Positions 11,701 to 19,900 of a stretch of 64,000 nucleotides of DNA are shown here, piece by piece; position 1 is the first letter of the stretch, and each line of letters starts with the position of its first letter. Source of the stretch: Skeletonema tropicum (taxonomy: Eukaryota > Bacillariophyta > Thalassiosirophyceae > Thalassiosirales > Thalassiosiraceae); assembly GCA_037178625.1 (NCBI GenBank), contig CM074128.1, positions 5,084,001 through 5,148,000 of the forward strand. Reading direction: 5' to 3'. The position numbers and the translations under genes are program-made. The notes below the pieces were generated by a model, which did no database searches, had not been told where the DNA came from, and was given only the letters and a program-made list of their open reading frames with translations.

Positions 11701-11834
11701 CTCTCTACGTCGACCCGTCTGTTTCCCCCACCCCTATTATTTCGCTGTGTTCCAGCAGCAGGATGACTGCTGGAATAGCTGGTGCCGACTATACCATATT
11801 CGCCGCCTCCTCCACTCCAGGCATCTCTCTCCAC
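5742..11834 (-). CDS. E1 ORF2: endonuclease / reverse transcriptase / RNase H polyprotein, about 2030 codons
   Basis: Copies the element into the genome by nicking the target and reverse-transcribing from the nick. The order is as follows. Residues 1-110 are Arg-rich. An exonuclease/endonuclease/phosphatase (APE-like) domain spans about 170-440, with ENINGL, FNEIK, LDANEN near 360 and GDHR near 431. The reverse transcriptase spans about 760-1060, with SVDASNCYDRI near 915, CQGNGAAPAGW near 976 and the catalytic FVDD near 1027. RNase H follows, with ADGS near 1543, the GELLG glutamate near 1587, SDCLG near 1616 and CDSGAKL near 1685. A zinc knuckle CPSC...H...C lies near 1804-1815. All catalytic blocks look intact. 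The frame has no ATG at its head: it opens with GTG directly after an in-frame TGA, and the first internal Met is near residue 85. Translation may therefore enter by frameshift from the short overlapping ORF. Confidence 0.85.
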   Translation of the reverse strand: MERDAWSGGGGEYGIVGTSYSSSHPAAGTQRNNRGGGNRRVDVERRRTRNQRRSTAFRTREETQRRIKLIDKFGNIKHIIRNGKMAAGNIETIMTAIDRRARRVVDAETLRALQRETLIEEAIDETGTVGELPSAAEKRFLEEHFTRQELEEVRTVDDDLMRVHGRAPQAKREGVVRLLYENINGLNNRMSGNIKLDRGREMLDELEVDIAAFNEIKINFNHKKNVNGLAQLFNGGEAEVKVVHGCNTHEGAISRVQEGGTGILTFGQLAEQFDHMNSGQDVTGLGRFSFSRYIGENGISTWVVCGYQPCVSKGPSTSYQQQRRYFIQKKQPDVKPRDKFYEDLIALLKRWREEGDRIIVCLDANENIYTKRIGQALTEVDGLAMKEVVGDYTGKQLGATYFRGSQPIDGVWATRDIEVLNACVMPVGYGMGDHRCFVVDFSLSSLVGRSLVRVKKLKARRLNTNLPRVAERYNQLLETNLIRHRVDDDHRAAYQAQTKEEARTALASSEEKSKQYMAHAESKCRKIKAGRIPFSAESVTWIKRGEVYRTLLRYHAGRKVNRGNLKRKCRKLKILRPFNLSVAEIAARLKACDSKCDHFRKHGHHYRKKHLNRRLEIAKKKGDETAEKRILAIIKGERDRRFWRKLNYNLGKRFSGSIRTVQVETDGGNVVEYDTKDSVEKAILENIHGEGKRFYQAEEAPICKGRLRGQFGYNADTVAARAVLDGTYEFSDDYHEATKQLFEQIAKIRSLVPMDSVETLIDEVTWAKSWRRSKEATSSSISGFHFGHYIAGAESEYISNYHAVKISLALMRGISLSRWQRGLACMLEKKAGSRLVTKLRSILLLEADLNKANKIIYGDRMMNNIRKYQLMPEEIFSEKNRTADDGALAKILFFDIGRQLRTPAAIASVDASNCYDRIAHAIASLVFQAFGVEQSATESMLTTIQEMRYFLRTAYGDSTRCANSTVEVKYQGLCQGNGAAPAGWAAISITILMAHKADGHGATFVCPFTPSKQIDLAAILFVDDTDIIHINMKKRETINEVHAALTASVRSWNNLLMATGGTLHPDKCFYYLMSYYYDERKQCWLYEDHSKDCYYDIELSLPDGTPFLMKHHSVEHPETMLGVATSPSGSCRSKCNCSEECKGPLDILIEKASDCAQKVLGSRLNRRQFWTWLSACFWPKVSYGLCCQTAPIKDLQTCLQKTYYQLMPVGGMIRTAPKEIRDLDIGFYGGGFPNVPIECGIQQLNKLMMHYGCPSSNGIAAQVSVDLFIIELGRAHQPFDESFQQYHSWVTPSWVKSIWEKVDTFGYKVVLNNIDNPFPRVGDKWLMCVFEDLQYSPKELRQLNRVRLHQQVLFLSDILCVRGSKIDPRYKKRLRREDEKWSKLDFPAEEPSSKDFKVWKSALSQLAPGGLLCVRLGNWVHIGHKLQPWRYCAASNRLFRYMGNDLMEVYPPHENNPRRYVKDGSDHAQVQYNVACTIEEVDTAVYRLVSHAPIPGQSLPPSTLWEVLDQWGSMWMWEDLELTGSYEFLVAAIIDGSLVCVADGSFIKEMYPDICSAAFIMECFKGRGRLVGKFSEKTLAACAYHGELLGLLAIHLILLAVNKLKPTLSGSAQIYSDCLGALNNVEHLPPHRIPSSCRHSDILKNIMIHCRSLTFSTVFSHVSAHKLDHLVWAELSRPEQLNEQCDSGAKLAIYDVDPNAGMAAQPLPLEPICVYVDRGKEKMTSDTGERVRFHGHLALAREIFAKRQILLPSAFVQVDWVNVNKALHEVPRLFQLWACKQVHDIAGTNLRLHRCDPNHSPLCPSCLDAQESCAHVLMCEEEDRVKCFQMSADNLQSWLQSVGTCEVLEKYIMSFVRARNGKSFMDCIASDHDPILRKLASSQDKIGWRRFMEGMISKEFCAIQETHRRLEGSYLSGAKWAQSFSIKLMEMTHGQWLVRNFLIHDKISGMLALERKEELQIAIEEQQEMGLEGLGEEDKYLMEINLDDLETTSGEHQAYWLLSVKAAREAFLIRRQRAQAALRRGQNNHG

Positions 11835-11944
11835 TCATAATCTTTGGAGAGCAGATCTTGGCTGAAGTTTGTTGAGTCTGGCGACGTGACATCAATAACG
11901 GGTTGGTAGCCCATATCTTCATAAAATTCAAGTAGATCAATCAT
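11789..11944 (-). CDS. E1 small upstream ORF, 51 aa, overlapping the start of ORF2
   Basis: An ATG-started frame (MIDLLEFYEDMGYQPVIDVT...) that ends in TAG 46 nt inside the open region of ORF2. It is acidic and protein-like. It lies in the frame from which a -1 shift leads into ORF2, which lacks its own ATG. It may be a short ORF1 or the real N-terminus of the polyprotein. No canonical slippery heptamer is seen in the overlap. Confidence 0.4.
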   Translation of the reverse strand: MIDLLEFYEDMGYQPVIDVTSPDSTNFSQDLLSKDYEWREMPGVEEAANMV

Positions 11945-12190
11945 ACTTATCGCTTAATAGACGACATAGGTTGATGATCTATTCAAGTAAGATGAATTGG
12001 AATTACTGTAGGGAAGATCTCACCAGGTATAGAAGATGGAAGATTTCCAGGTAGGTAAGTATTGACCAATCAATGTATTTGATGTTGGTAGAAAGTTTGG
12101 TCACGATGGTGGCAGAAGAAGATTCCGGAATGTCCATGATAGGACAGCAGAAACTTTCCAGCGATGAGGCGAACGTGCAATGATTTGAAT

Positions 12191-12381
12191 GGTTCGCGTT
12201 GGAGGCAGAAATAATGACCTAAATTCTCTGGAAGCCTCGGAGTAGATGACTTCCCTCTCTCGAATATCTCGTGAGGTGCCAAACCAGATTATTTTAGCGG
12301 CGGAGTTCCGTATATATAATTTGATTGGCGGAATAATTTGAATCCAATGAGAAAATGGCTTTTCTTGTGAAGGTGCGGGAG
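12191..12381 (-). repeat. 191-bp 5' repeat of E1, copy proximal to ORF2
   Basis: Near-identical to 12479-12669 (period 288 bp, few mismatches), in the same orientation. Each copy includes the AT run tatatataattt, a possible TATA element on the minus strand. Confidence 0.85.
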
Positions 12382-12478
12382 TGAATGAAACGGAAAGGAA
12401 TCTAGTATTGATTGATTTGAGTATGTAGAATCTTTTCATTGGTTGAAGGTTGAAGCGAACCGAATTTGAATTTGATTG

Positions 12479-12669
12479 GGTTCGCGTTGGAGGCAGAAAT
12501 AATGACCAATATTCTCTGGAAGCCTCGGAGTAGATAACTTCCCTCTCTCGAATATCTCGTGAGGTGCCAAACCAGATTATTTTAGCGGCGGAGTTCCGTA
12601 TATATAATTTGATTGGCGGAATAATTTGAATCCAATGAGAAAATGGCTTTTCTTGTGAAGGTGCGGGAG
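12479..12669 (-). repeat. 191-bp 5' repeat of E1, distal copy
   Basis: Second copy of the 191-bp unit. The 97 bp between the copies is not repeated. Tandem promoter-bearing monomers upstream of the first ORF are known from some mammalian LINE-1 elements. That parallel is an inference here. Confidence 0.8.
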
Positions 12670-13324
12670 CTCGTTGGGTGTTGGGCGGCGAAGCGATCTA
12701 GTAGTCCGTAGTGACTGCTAGTTAAATTTGAGATGTCAGAGCACAGGCGGCGGCGGCTGATGGCGTTTGATATACTTATTTGCTATTAGAAGGTTAGAAT
12801 ATTATCGTTGGCGGCGGTTGATTACGCGGCGTATTGATGTTGCTTTGTTGTCATGGTGGTCGTTTTTTTGATGATTTTTTGAGTTTAAGTTTGTGTAGAT
12901 TTTTGAATTCCTACGTTGATTTTGACTTTTGTACCAAATGAGGTCCGGCACCGCAGACGGAAAAGTGAGAGAGGCAATCTCGACTGTCGGCGCAATGATG
13001 CAATATTACATCAACTTCACGACGCATAAATCGCCGCTGATGGTAGGTCAAATAGTAATCTGGAGTGCCCACAAGACCAAAATTTTATGCAGATTTCAAT
13101 TTTGCACTCCACGGGCTTGTAGATGCAACGGTCGCTTTCGTATTATTACATAGTTACGATGCTTATGATTTTGCACATTTTTCACCACCTCGCTTCACTA
13201 TCATCCACTTATAGTGCACAAATGCCATTCCATAGCAGTTTATCAATCAAATACTATTTAGAATGCGTCAACATATATTTATTTATGTGCAAATTAAACA
13301 AATATTAATCAATAACAATCATCG
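12670..13324. other. Region without a supported gene
   Basis: A few open frames (for example 12929-13153, plus) are of poor composition. Nothing recognisable is seen. Confidence 0.35.
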
Positions 13325-14362
13325 TCATTTCCTTCTTGGTGGCATGCACCCCCTACCATCCCAAGGGAAGTCTTCTTCGTACAACTCTTCAGGTACAGTG
13401 CAAGTGTCCCAAACTTTGACGTTGTTGTCTCTCATCGCTCTTCCATTAACGTCTCTTGTAATCACTAATTGATGATATTGCCTCCAAGCATCATCTGCAT
13501 ACTCCCTACCACATTTCCTACATCACATCTTTGATTTCTTTCTTTTCCTTGGCTGGGGCACGGCAGTAGCAGGCTTGGGCTCATCTGCATCACCATCATA
13601 GTTTGTTACAGTTATTTGCTAGTCCTCAGTATCCATTGCATCCGTAAAGGGCTGCGCAACTGCCGGCATTTCAAGTTGACCAAACTCGGGAAGATACGTG
13701 ACAGCTGTAGCTCGATTGATGTGCTTATCGTGCAACACTGTGATAGCCGGGGTGTGAGGACGAAGAGTGGCTGCCTCTACCGCCCTCCTCTTCATAGATA
13801 TAGGCATTCTGAAGATGACTGGCTCTTTTGTACGTCAATGTTGGCTTGGAATGACCAAGAGTATCGACCCAGCTGTTCCAACTTGTAGCGATTTCAGACC
13901 ATCTTATTCCAGAGTAGTTATCGGCTTCATCTGTTCCTCCCTGGAAGTTACCGCCATTGTCTTTAAAGTATTCCCATTCGTCGTTTGAGCGCATTCTCTC
14001 TGTCGATCGATTTCTCCCAGTGAGTTTCGACAACCAACTCGAAGAAGTATATCGAGGGCAGCCTCCACTCCAGCATCAAGTCCATCATCGGAGAGATCAT
14101 CCGCAGCTGCTGCCGCCATTCTGTCGAGCTCATCATCTACATCGGAATCGTCACCAACCTGGCTTGGCGCTTGTGTGGTATTGATAATGCCAAAGGACTT
14201 ACCAGTGCACTGTAATGACTTCGATGATAAGTACCCTCTCCGGAGCGTCGACGTCTCCGCCATGCATGTCATTTGTGGCCGGCGAGTTTTCTCCTCTTTT
14301 TTTCTCTCCTTTTTTCGCCCCCAAATTTGTTGAAGCCCACAGCCTGAAAAAATTGCCCCCAT
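13325..14362 (-). pseudogene. Broken gene, possibly transposase-derived
   Basis: Successive minus-strand frames join into one protein-like series. First is an acidic N-terminal part (DDSDVDDELDRMAAAAADDL, 14362 to about 14035). A frame change follows, into NDEWEYFKDNGGNFQGG...WVDTLGHSKPTLTY (about 14030-13810). A second frame change leads to TPAITVLHDKHINRATAVTY, ending at TAG (13619). The same frame then continues through a second in-frame stop (TGA near 13526) to a basic stretch, PRKRKKSKM, and CRKCGREY...W, ending at 13325. The basic C-terminal stretch followed by a CxxC motif recalls the cysteine-rich tails of some DNA transposases. No DDE core is identified, so the class is open. At least two frameshifts and two stops make it non-functional, although introns could explain some of the breaks. 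Confidence 0.45.
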
Positions 14363-15026
14363 TGAGTATTGAGTGCTACCATACCCCAGTCGCCTATTTT
14401 ACCCCTGCCGTGTTAAACACTAACAAAATAACATTGATACTCTCTCTCTAGAGAGAGAATCTGTCCGTTCAGACTGATTTTCGTGTACTGAGTGTATTTG
14501 CAATGGACCGCCAGAGAGTGTCGTAGATACCTTGTCATTTGCAACTCAATGCAATCACAGACTTACTTAGATAAATCCACAGCAGAATTTAGTGTTTAGA
14601 CCACAACATATCGTCAATTGCAGCCAGCTTGACATTTAGCTATGCAAGCTTTGCTGCGTGGTATCCATGTCCTGTGCCTCTATATACTGTCTCTTTCGCT
14701 GGTGGCATTCGTTCACGTGCCGTAAAGATGACTCCTGCCTACCTCTATCCATCCATTGAATTCGAAAGCCTCCTACACAGGGTGGAAAATTTAAATTTCT
14801 CCTCCCCGCAATATCAATAGTGGGTTTTGTCGAAAACATCACCCCGAAAAAATTTGAATCATTCCGCCATACCTCTACCATTGCAAGCAAACGGTATAAA
14901 GTAGTTAGTGAGCCTTCTATCAGCTCATTCTTTATTTCGATAAAGTACCCCATTGTCTCTATTGATAATACATTCAACCAAAACAAACAACATTCAACAC
15001 ACAATCTCAAGCAGGTTGTCTGGAAA
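14363..15026. other. Intergenic 5' flank of E2
   Basis: No supported gene. Contains a CTCTCTCTAGAGAGAGA palindrome near 14440-14459. A 290-codon minus-strand frame (14636-15508) overlaps the E2 ORF1 antisense and is judged accidental. Confidence 0.4.
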
Positions 15027-15095
15027 AGATATGAAAAAATGACATAAATACCTACGTAGGAATTAGTACATCGTCTACAGCGATCGACATGAACC

Positions 15096-16979
15096 ATGGC
15101 AGCCGACACCGCTACCAACTGCACCCTGGGAACAGGGTACGACAACACTATAATGTATAATAACCATATGAATGGCTCCTTAAAAACGAGACTTACTACG
15201 GCAAAAAAGTACGCATCAATTGACACTACACTCACATTGTTTGGGAAGGGCGGCGGCAGGGCCATGTGGCCGGCCGGTTGCAACATCAAACAGGAATGGT
15301 GTTTTGGAGATATCGGAGGAATGAGGGACGGATTACGGGATGGAAGACTCTGCCGGTCAATGGACACAACGCAGGGATGGACGACTTTTAATCTCATGGA
15401 TGGAGAGGAGAGAAACTGGAACAACAATTGGGTTGTGACACAATCGGTTGAGAAACAAGGCTTGAAGATGAGGAGGGAGGAAGCAGTCCAACAACTTACT
15501 GCCAACAATCTACTACATCAAAAAGGTGCAATCCCAGCCCCCCCACCTAAACCACCTTGGCCCCCACCTTGGCATGATGAAGAACCTATATCGGAGCAAA
15601 TTTGCATGGAAGACGCGGCACTTGTACGCCACAAATATAATTGGAGATGTACACAACAAAGTAGACCCTTTGTCGCTCTTTCACATAACAACAACACTTC
15701 TGGCTATAGTCCTTTTAGGGTTGTGAATTGGATGACGTCTACAGTCGAAGTTGTACTACAAAATCATAACAACAGTGACAATATTTTGGAAAATTGTTTT
15801 GGAGATAGCGGAGGAATGAGGGACGGATTAAGGGATGGAAGACTCTGCCGGTCAATGGACACAACGCAGGGATGGACGACTTTTAATCTCACGGATGGAG
15901 AGGAGAGAAACTGGAACAACAATTGGGTTGTGACACAATCGGTTGAGAAACAAGGCTCGAAGATGAGGAGGGAGGAAGCAGTCCAACAACTTACTGCCAA
16001 CAATCTACTACATCAAAAAGGTGCAATCCCAGCCCCCCCACCTAAACCACCTTGGCCCCCACCTTGGCATGATGAAGAACCTATATCGGAGCAAATTTGC
16101 ATGGAAGACGCGGCACTTGTACGCCACAAATATAATTGGAGATGTACACAACAAAGTAGACCCTTTGTCGCTCTTTCACATAACAACAACACTTCTGGCT
16201 ATAGTCCTTTTAGGGTTGTGAATTGGATGACGTCTACAGTCGAAGTTGTGCTACAAAATCATAACAACAGTGACAATATTTTGGAAAATTGTTTTGGAGA
16301 TACCGGAGGAATGAGGGACGGATTAAGGGATGGAAGACTCTGCCGGTCAATGGACACAACGCAGGGATGGACGACTTTTAATCTCATGGATGGAGAGGAG
16401 AGAAACTGGAACAACAATTGGGTTGTGACACAATCGGTTGAGAAACAAGGCTTGAAGATGAGGAGGGAGGAAGCAGTCCAACAACTTACTGCCAACAATC
16501 TACTACATCAAAAAGGTGCAATCCCAGCCCCCCCACCTAAACCACCTTGGCCCCCACCTTGGCATGATGAAGAACCTATATCGGAGCAAATTTGCATGGA
16601 AGACGCGGCACTTGTACGCCACAAATATAATTGGAGATGTACACAACAAAGTAGACCCTTTGTCGCTCTTTCACATAACAACAACACTTCTGGCTATTGT
16701 CCTTTTAGCGTTGTGAATTGGATGACGTCTACAGTCGAAGTTGTGCTACAAAATCATAACAACAGTGACAATATTTTGGAAAATGGCAATACGTATTGCG
16801 GTGAAGATTCGGATGTGTGTAGCATCTACACCAAATTTATTCTACACAATCGCGGTAGTGAATCATTCCTTGTTAGATTGGTATCTAATGACTGCGTCGA
16901 CGTCTCGGTCTCACAAGCCGAGGCAGCTCTCTCCCAGGCCCCTCCATCTGATATAGGTGTTGTGGGGCCCATGGTGTAA
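15096..16979 (+). CDS. E2 ORF1: 627-aa protein with three 165-aa repeats
   Basis: The start codon follows the leader shared with E3 (MAADTAT here, MAAGTAT in E3). Residues 1-68 are unique. Then three almost identical 165-aa units follow (DNA 15301-15795, 15796-16290, 16291-16785). Each contains GGMRDGLRDGRLCRSMDTTQ, a strongly proline/tryptophan-rich motif PPPKPPWPPPWHDEE, and HNNNTSGY. The C-terminal 65 residues are unique and end APPSDIGVVGPMV. No CCHC knuckle or coiled coil of a usual LINE ORF1 is seen. Its place before ORF2 suggests an RNA-binding or particle-forming role, which is an inference. The stop overlaps the ORF2 start codon. Confidence 0.75.
   Translation: MAADTATNCTLGTGYDNTIMYNNHMNGSLKTRLTTAKKYASIDTTLTLFGKGGGRAMWPAGCNIKQEWCFGDIGGMRDGLRDGRLCRSMDTTQGWTTFNLMDGEERNWNNNWVVTQSVEKQGLKMRREEAVQQLTANNLLHQKGAIPAPPPKPPWPPPWHDEEPISEQICMEDAALVRHKYNWRCTQQSRPFVALSHNNNTSGYSPFRVVNWMTSTVEVVLQNHNNSDNILENCFGDSGGMRDGLRDGRLCRSMDTTQGWTTFNLTDGEERNWNNNWVVTQSVEKQGSKMRREEAVQQLTANNLLHQKGAIPAPPPKPPWPPPWHDEEPISEQICMEDAALVRHKYNWRCTQQSRPFVALSHNNNTSGYSPFRVVNWMTSTVEVVLQNHNNSDNILENCFGDTGGMRDGLRDGRLCRSMDTTQGWTTFNLMDGEERNWNNNWVVTQSVEKQGLKMRREEAVQQLTANNLLHQKGAIPAPPPKPPWPPPWHDEEPISEQICMEDAALVRHKYNWRCTQQSRPFVALSHNNNTSGYCPFSVVNWMTSTVEVVLQNHNNSDNILENGNTYCGEDSDVCSIYTKFILHNRGSESFLVRLVSNDCVDVSVSQAEAALSQAPPSDIGVVGPMV
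15301..16785 (+). repeat. Three tandem 495-bp units inside E2 ORF1
   Basis: The units start at 15301, 15796 and 16291 and differ at only a handful of bases. The length is a multiple of three, so the frame is kept. The near-identity indicates recent amplification or gene conversion, or possibly an assembly artefact. Confidence 0.9.
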
Positions 16980-16981
16980 TG
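16938..16981 (+). promoter_or_regulatory. Hairpin plus TAATG stop-start junction (E2)
   Basis: GCCCC at 16938-16942 pairs with GGGGC at 16964-16968. Inside it CATCT (16945-16949) pairs with AGGTG (16955-16959, including one U-G pair). Eight bases further is TAATG (16977-16981), where the ORF1 stop overlaps the ORF2 start. The same arrangement occurs twice in E3 at 55240-55283 and 58156-58202. UAAUG termination-reinitiation is established for the insect LINE SART1. The hairpin's role here is inferred. Confidence 0.6.
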
Positions 16982-19900
16982 GATAATGGGCAGCCTCTAC
17001 GGTATTTTGCCCGATACCCCGAGGTGAGCCAATCCATTCAAGAGAGGCAACGTAAGCAACAACCTCGCCGCAGTACCTCCAATCAGAAGAAATCGGCCCG
17101 GCGTGCACAACAGTACCGACTCTCGAATACACGCAACCACGTCAAATTTAGAGGGAGGTACAGCAGCGAAAAGAATAATACAAGTGATAAGTTAGATGCA
17201 GATACGATGAGGCAGCTCATAGCAAATAGGCAGCGTTGGTGCGATGATCCGTCAGCAAAGGACCTCAATGAACTGCTTGATGATTATAGGCACAAAGAGA
17301 GGGAGAAACAAGATAGAACCTCCTCGACGAAAGAACTCCGTCCACTTGGCCAGACAGTGGAGAATACGATTGTGAAAATTTACGGGAACTTGAGGGTGGA
17401 GGAGAAGGGCAGTGATGTAGTTCGAATAATGTCGTTGAATATCAACGGGCTCAGTCTGTGGAAGCACAACAACCACAAGGTAGATAGACTCAAGCACGTC
17501 CTGCGGACGTATGGTGTGGATGTTCTGGGGCTCCAGGAGACCAACACCAACTTCCACCATCTAAAATCATCAGTGACGGTAGCCTCGATGCTAAGGCATG
17601 GAGAGGACAGAATCAAATCAGTACATTCTCAGAACACTCGGGAACTTCAGAACATTGGTAATGTTCAAGCGGGGGGGACAGCAGTTGTGATTAGAGACGA
17701 GTTGTCGGGCTTACCCATGACCTGCGGTAAAGACTCCACTGAGCTGGGAATGTTCAGCTGGTATAGGACGGAGCCGGTCAATGGCGTGAGAACAGTCTTC
17801 TTAAGTGCCTACGCGCCCTGTAAATCAGAAGGGGTTGGTACATACTATCAACATATTGAGAGATACATCCAATCGCACCAGCTGAAGACCAACCCCAAGG
17901 ATCTGTTCCGGAGACACATTGTCGATGCCATCAAACGGTGGCGCAGCAAAGGCGACAGGGTTGTTCTGATGATGGATGCTAATGAGAATGTGTTGGACGG
18001 AGTCCTCAGTAAACGACTTGCAGAGGATGATATCCGCATGAGGGAAGCAGTGCACCGTATGGTCCCCGGCAGAAGAGGTCCTGCTACACATTTTCGAGGC
18101 AACAGCCAAAAGAATGGGGCCATAGACGGTATTTGGATCTCGGATGACGTTGAACTAACTGGAGCCAGCTACTTACCGTTCGACGGTGATTTGGGAGATC
18201 ACCGGCCAGTGGTTGTCGACCTACAGATGCGGTCGGTTATTGGCACTTCTATCTGTCGTATTGTGCCACCGAAGGCTAGAAAGCTTAACTCCAAGGTGCC
18301 GCGGATTAGAGTGAAGTACCTTGCACAATTAAAAAAAGGCTTCACAGATAGACGCATCCCCCAGAAGCTCAAAGAAGTAAATAGGATAGCCTCATTCCCG
18401 CCCTCGGCTGAAGTGGTGTCCAAGATGGAAATCCTGGACAACATGATTGAAGAGGAGATGCTACACGCAGAGGCGAAATGCAGAGTGATTTACCCGGCGC
18501 ATTATGAGTTCTCTCCAGCAATACAATCGTGGATGGATAAATGCCACCTCCTGAAATGGATACTACGACATCACCAAGGAAAAAAGGTCAATTGGGGCAA
18601 TTTGAGAAGATTCGCCAGGCGCAAAGGAATGGAGGACTGTCTTCGGTACCCTGTCGATGAAGTGGTTCAGCTGTACAAGGAGACCAAAAAACGCACACGA
18701 GAACTCATGGCTGAATCACCTTACCTCAGAAAGCATTTTTTACACGAGAAGTTGACCGATGCTGTGATAAATGAACGTGTTGATGAAGCCAAGCGGGTGG
18801 AGCTGATCCTCAAAGGGGAGGCTCAGAGAAAACAGTGGCAGGGTATTAAACGAGCAACAAAGCAGCAAGGAGTGATGAATGTTACAAGAGTGGAAGTTAC
18901 TCAAGCAGACGGGAAAGTGGTCGAGCACGCAACAAAAGAATCGATTGAAGAGGCACTGAAGTCAGAACTCCGCACAAGGTTTGGAAGGGCTACTTCTGCC
19001 CCAGTTTGCCAAGGGGTACTATTCGACCTCCTGGGAGTCTACGCCGACACGAATACAGCGGTAGAAATACTTGAAGGATCCTTCGCCCCTCCCCCAGACA
19101 CAGATCAACGCACAATACTGATACTGGACGAAATAGCAGCCATCTGGAAAAAGATTGGCGATGGTGAGATTTCCGTTGTCGTTTCACAGGAGGACTACCA
19201 ATATTACTGGAGGAAAGTGAAAGAAAGAACGTCATCCTCGATATCGGGACTGCATTTTGGTCACTATAAGTCGATAGCTTTCGATGACGACCTGTCCAGG
19301 TTGCTAGCAAAGAAGTTCTCTCTTATGATCCAAACAGGAACCGGCCCAGAACGTTGGGCTCGGGGTCTGTCGGTAATGCTCGAGAAGATTGCAGGTGTGG
19401 CGTTGGTGAATAAATTGAGAGCTATTCTCTTGCTTGAGGCTGACTTCAATTTCTGTAATAAGTTGATTTTTGGACATCGCATGCTGGACCTCGCCCGAGC
19501 AAAGGGGATGGTCCCGGAGGAGATCTACAGTGGGAAGGGACGCACGGCAGAGGATGCAATCCTGCAACAAGTATTGATGTACGACATTGCCCGAATCACC
19601 AAAAGACCCCTCCTGGTGGCACAGGTTGATGCGGCCCAGTGCTACGACCGGGTTGCTCTTCCTATAGCCAGCCTCACTCTACAGGCGTTTAAAGTGCCCA
19701 AATGTGCGGCACTGTCGATGCTCCGCCCCTTGCATAATATGGAGTTTTTCCTAAGAACTGGTTTTGGCCAATCTTCTTCATATTTTGGTGGGAAAGAGGA
19801 CGGGAAACACGGTCTCGCTCAAGGGAACGGTGCAGCTCCACCGACATGGCAACAGATCAGCACGGTCATGATTAATACCCATAAAACTAATGGGCATGGA

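Larger units (their letters stand above)
5500..12669 (-). mobile_element. Non-LTR (LINE-like) retroelement E1; outer limits inferred
   Basis: The core is the endonuclease-RT-RNase H polyprotein at 5742-11834. On its 5' side (higher coordinates) lie a short overlapping frame (11789-11944) and two 191-bp repeats (12191-12381 and 12479-12669), each with a TATATATA stretch that would suit an internal promoter. No LTRs are present. I cannot identify target-site duplications, so both limits are guesses. E1 differs from E2 and E3: it has no C-terminal protease, no stop-start TAATG, and its polyprotein is clearly diverged. Confidence 0.65.

Noticed and set aside
14636..15508. Minus-strand 290-codon frame
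   Set aside because: Antisense of the E2 leader and ORF1. Its end is repeated with the 495-bp units (15764-16003, 16259-16498), as expected of a shadow.
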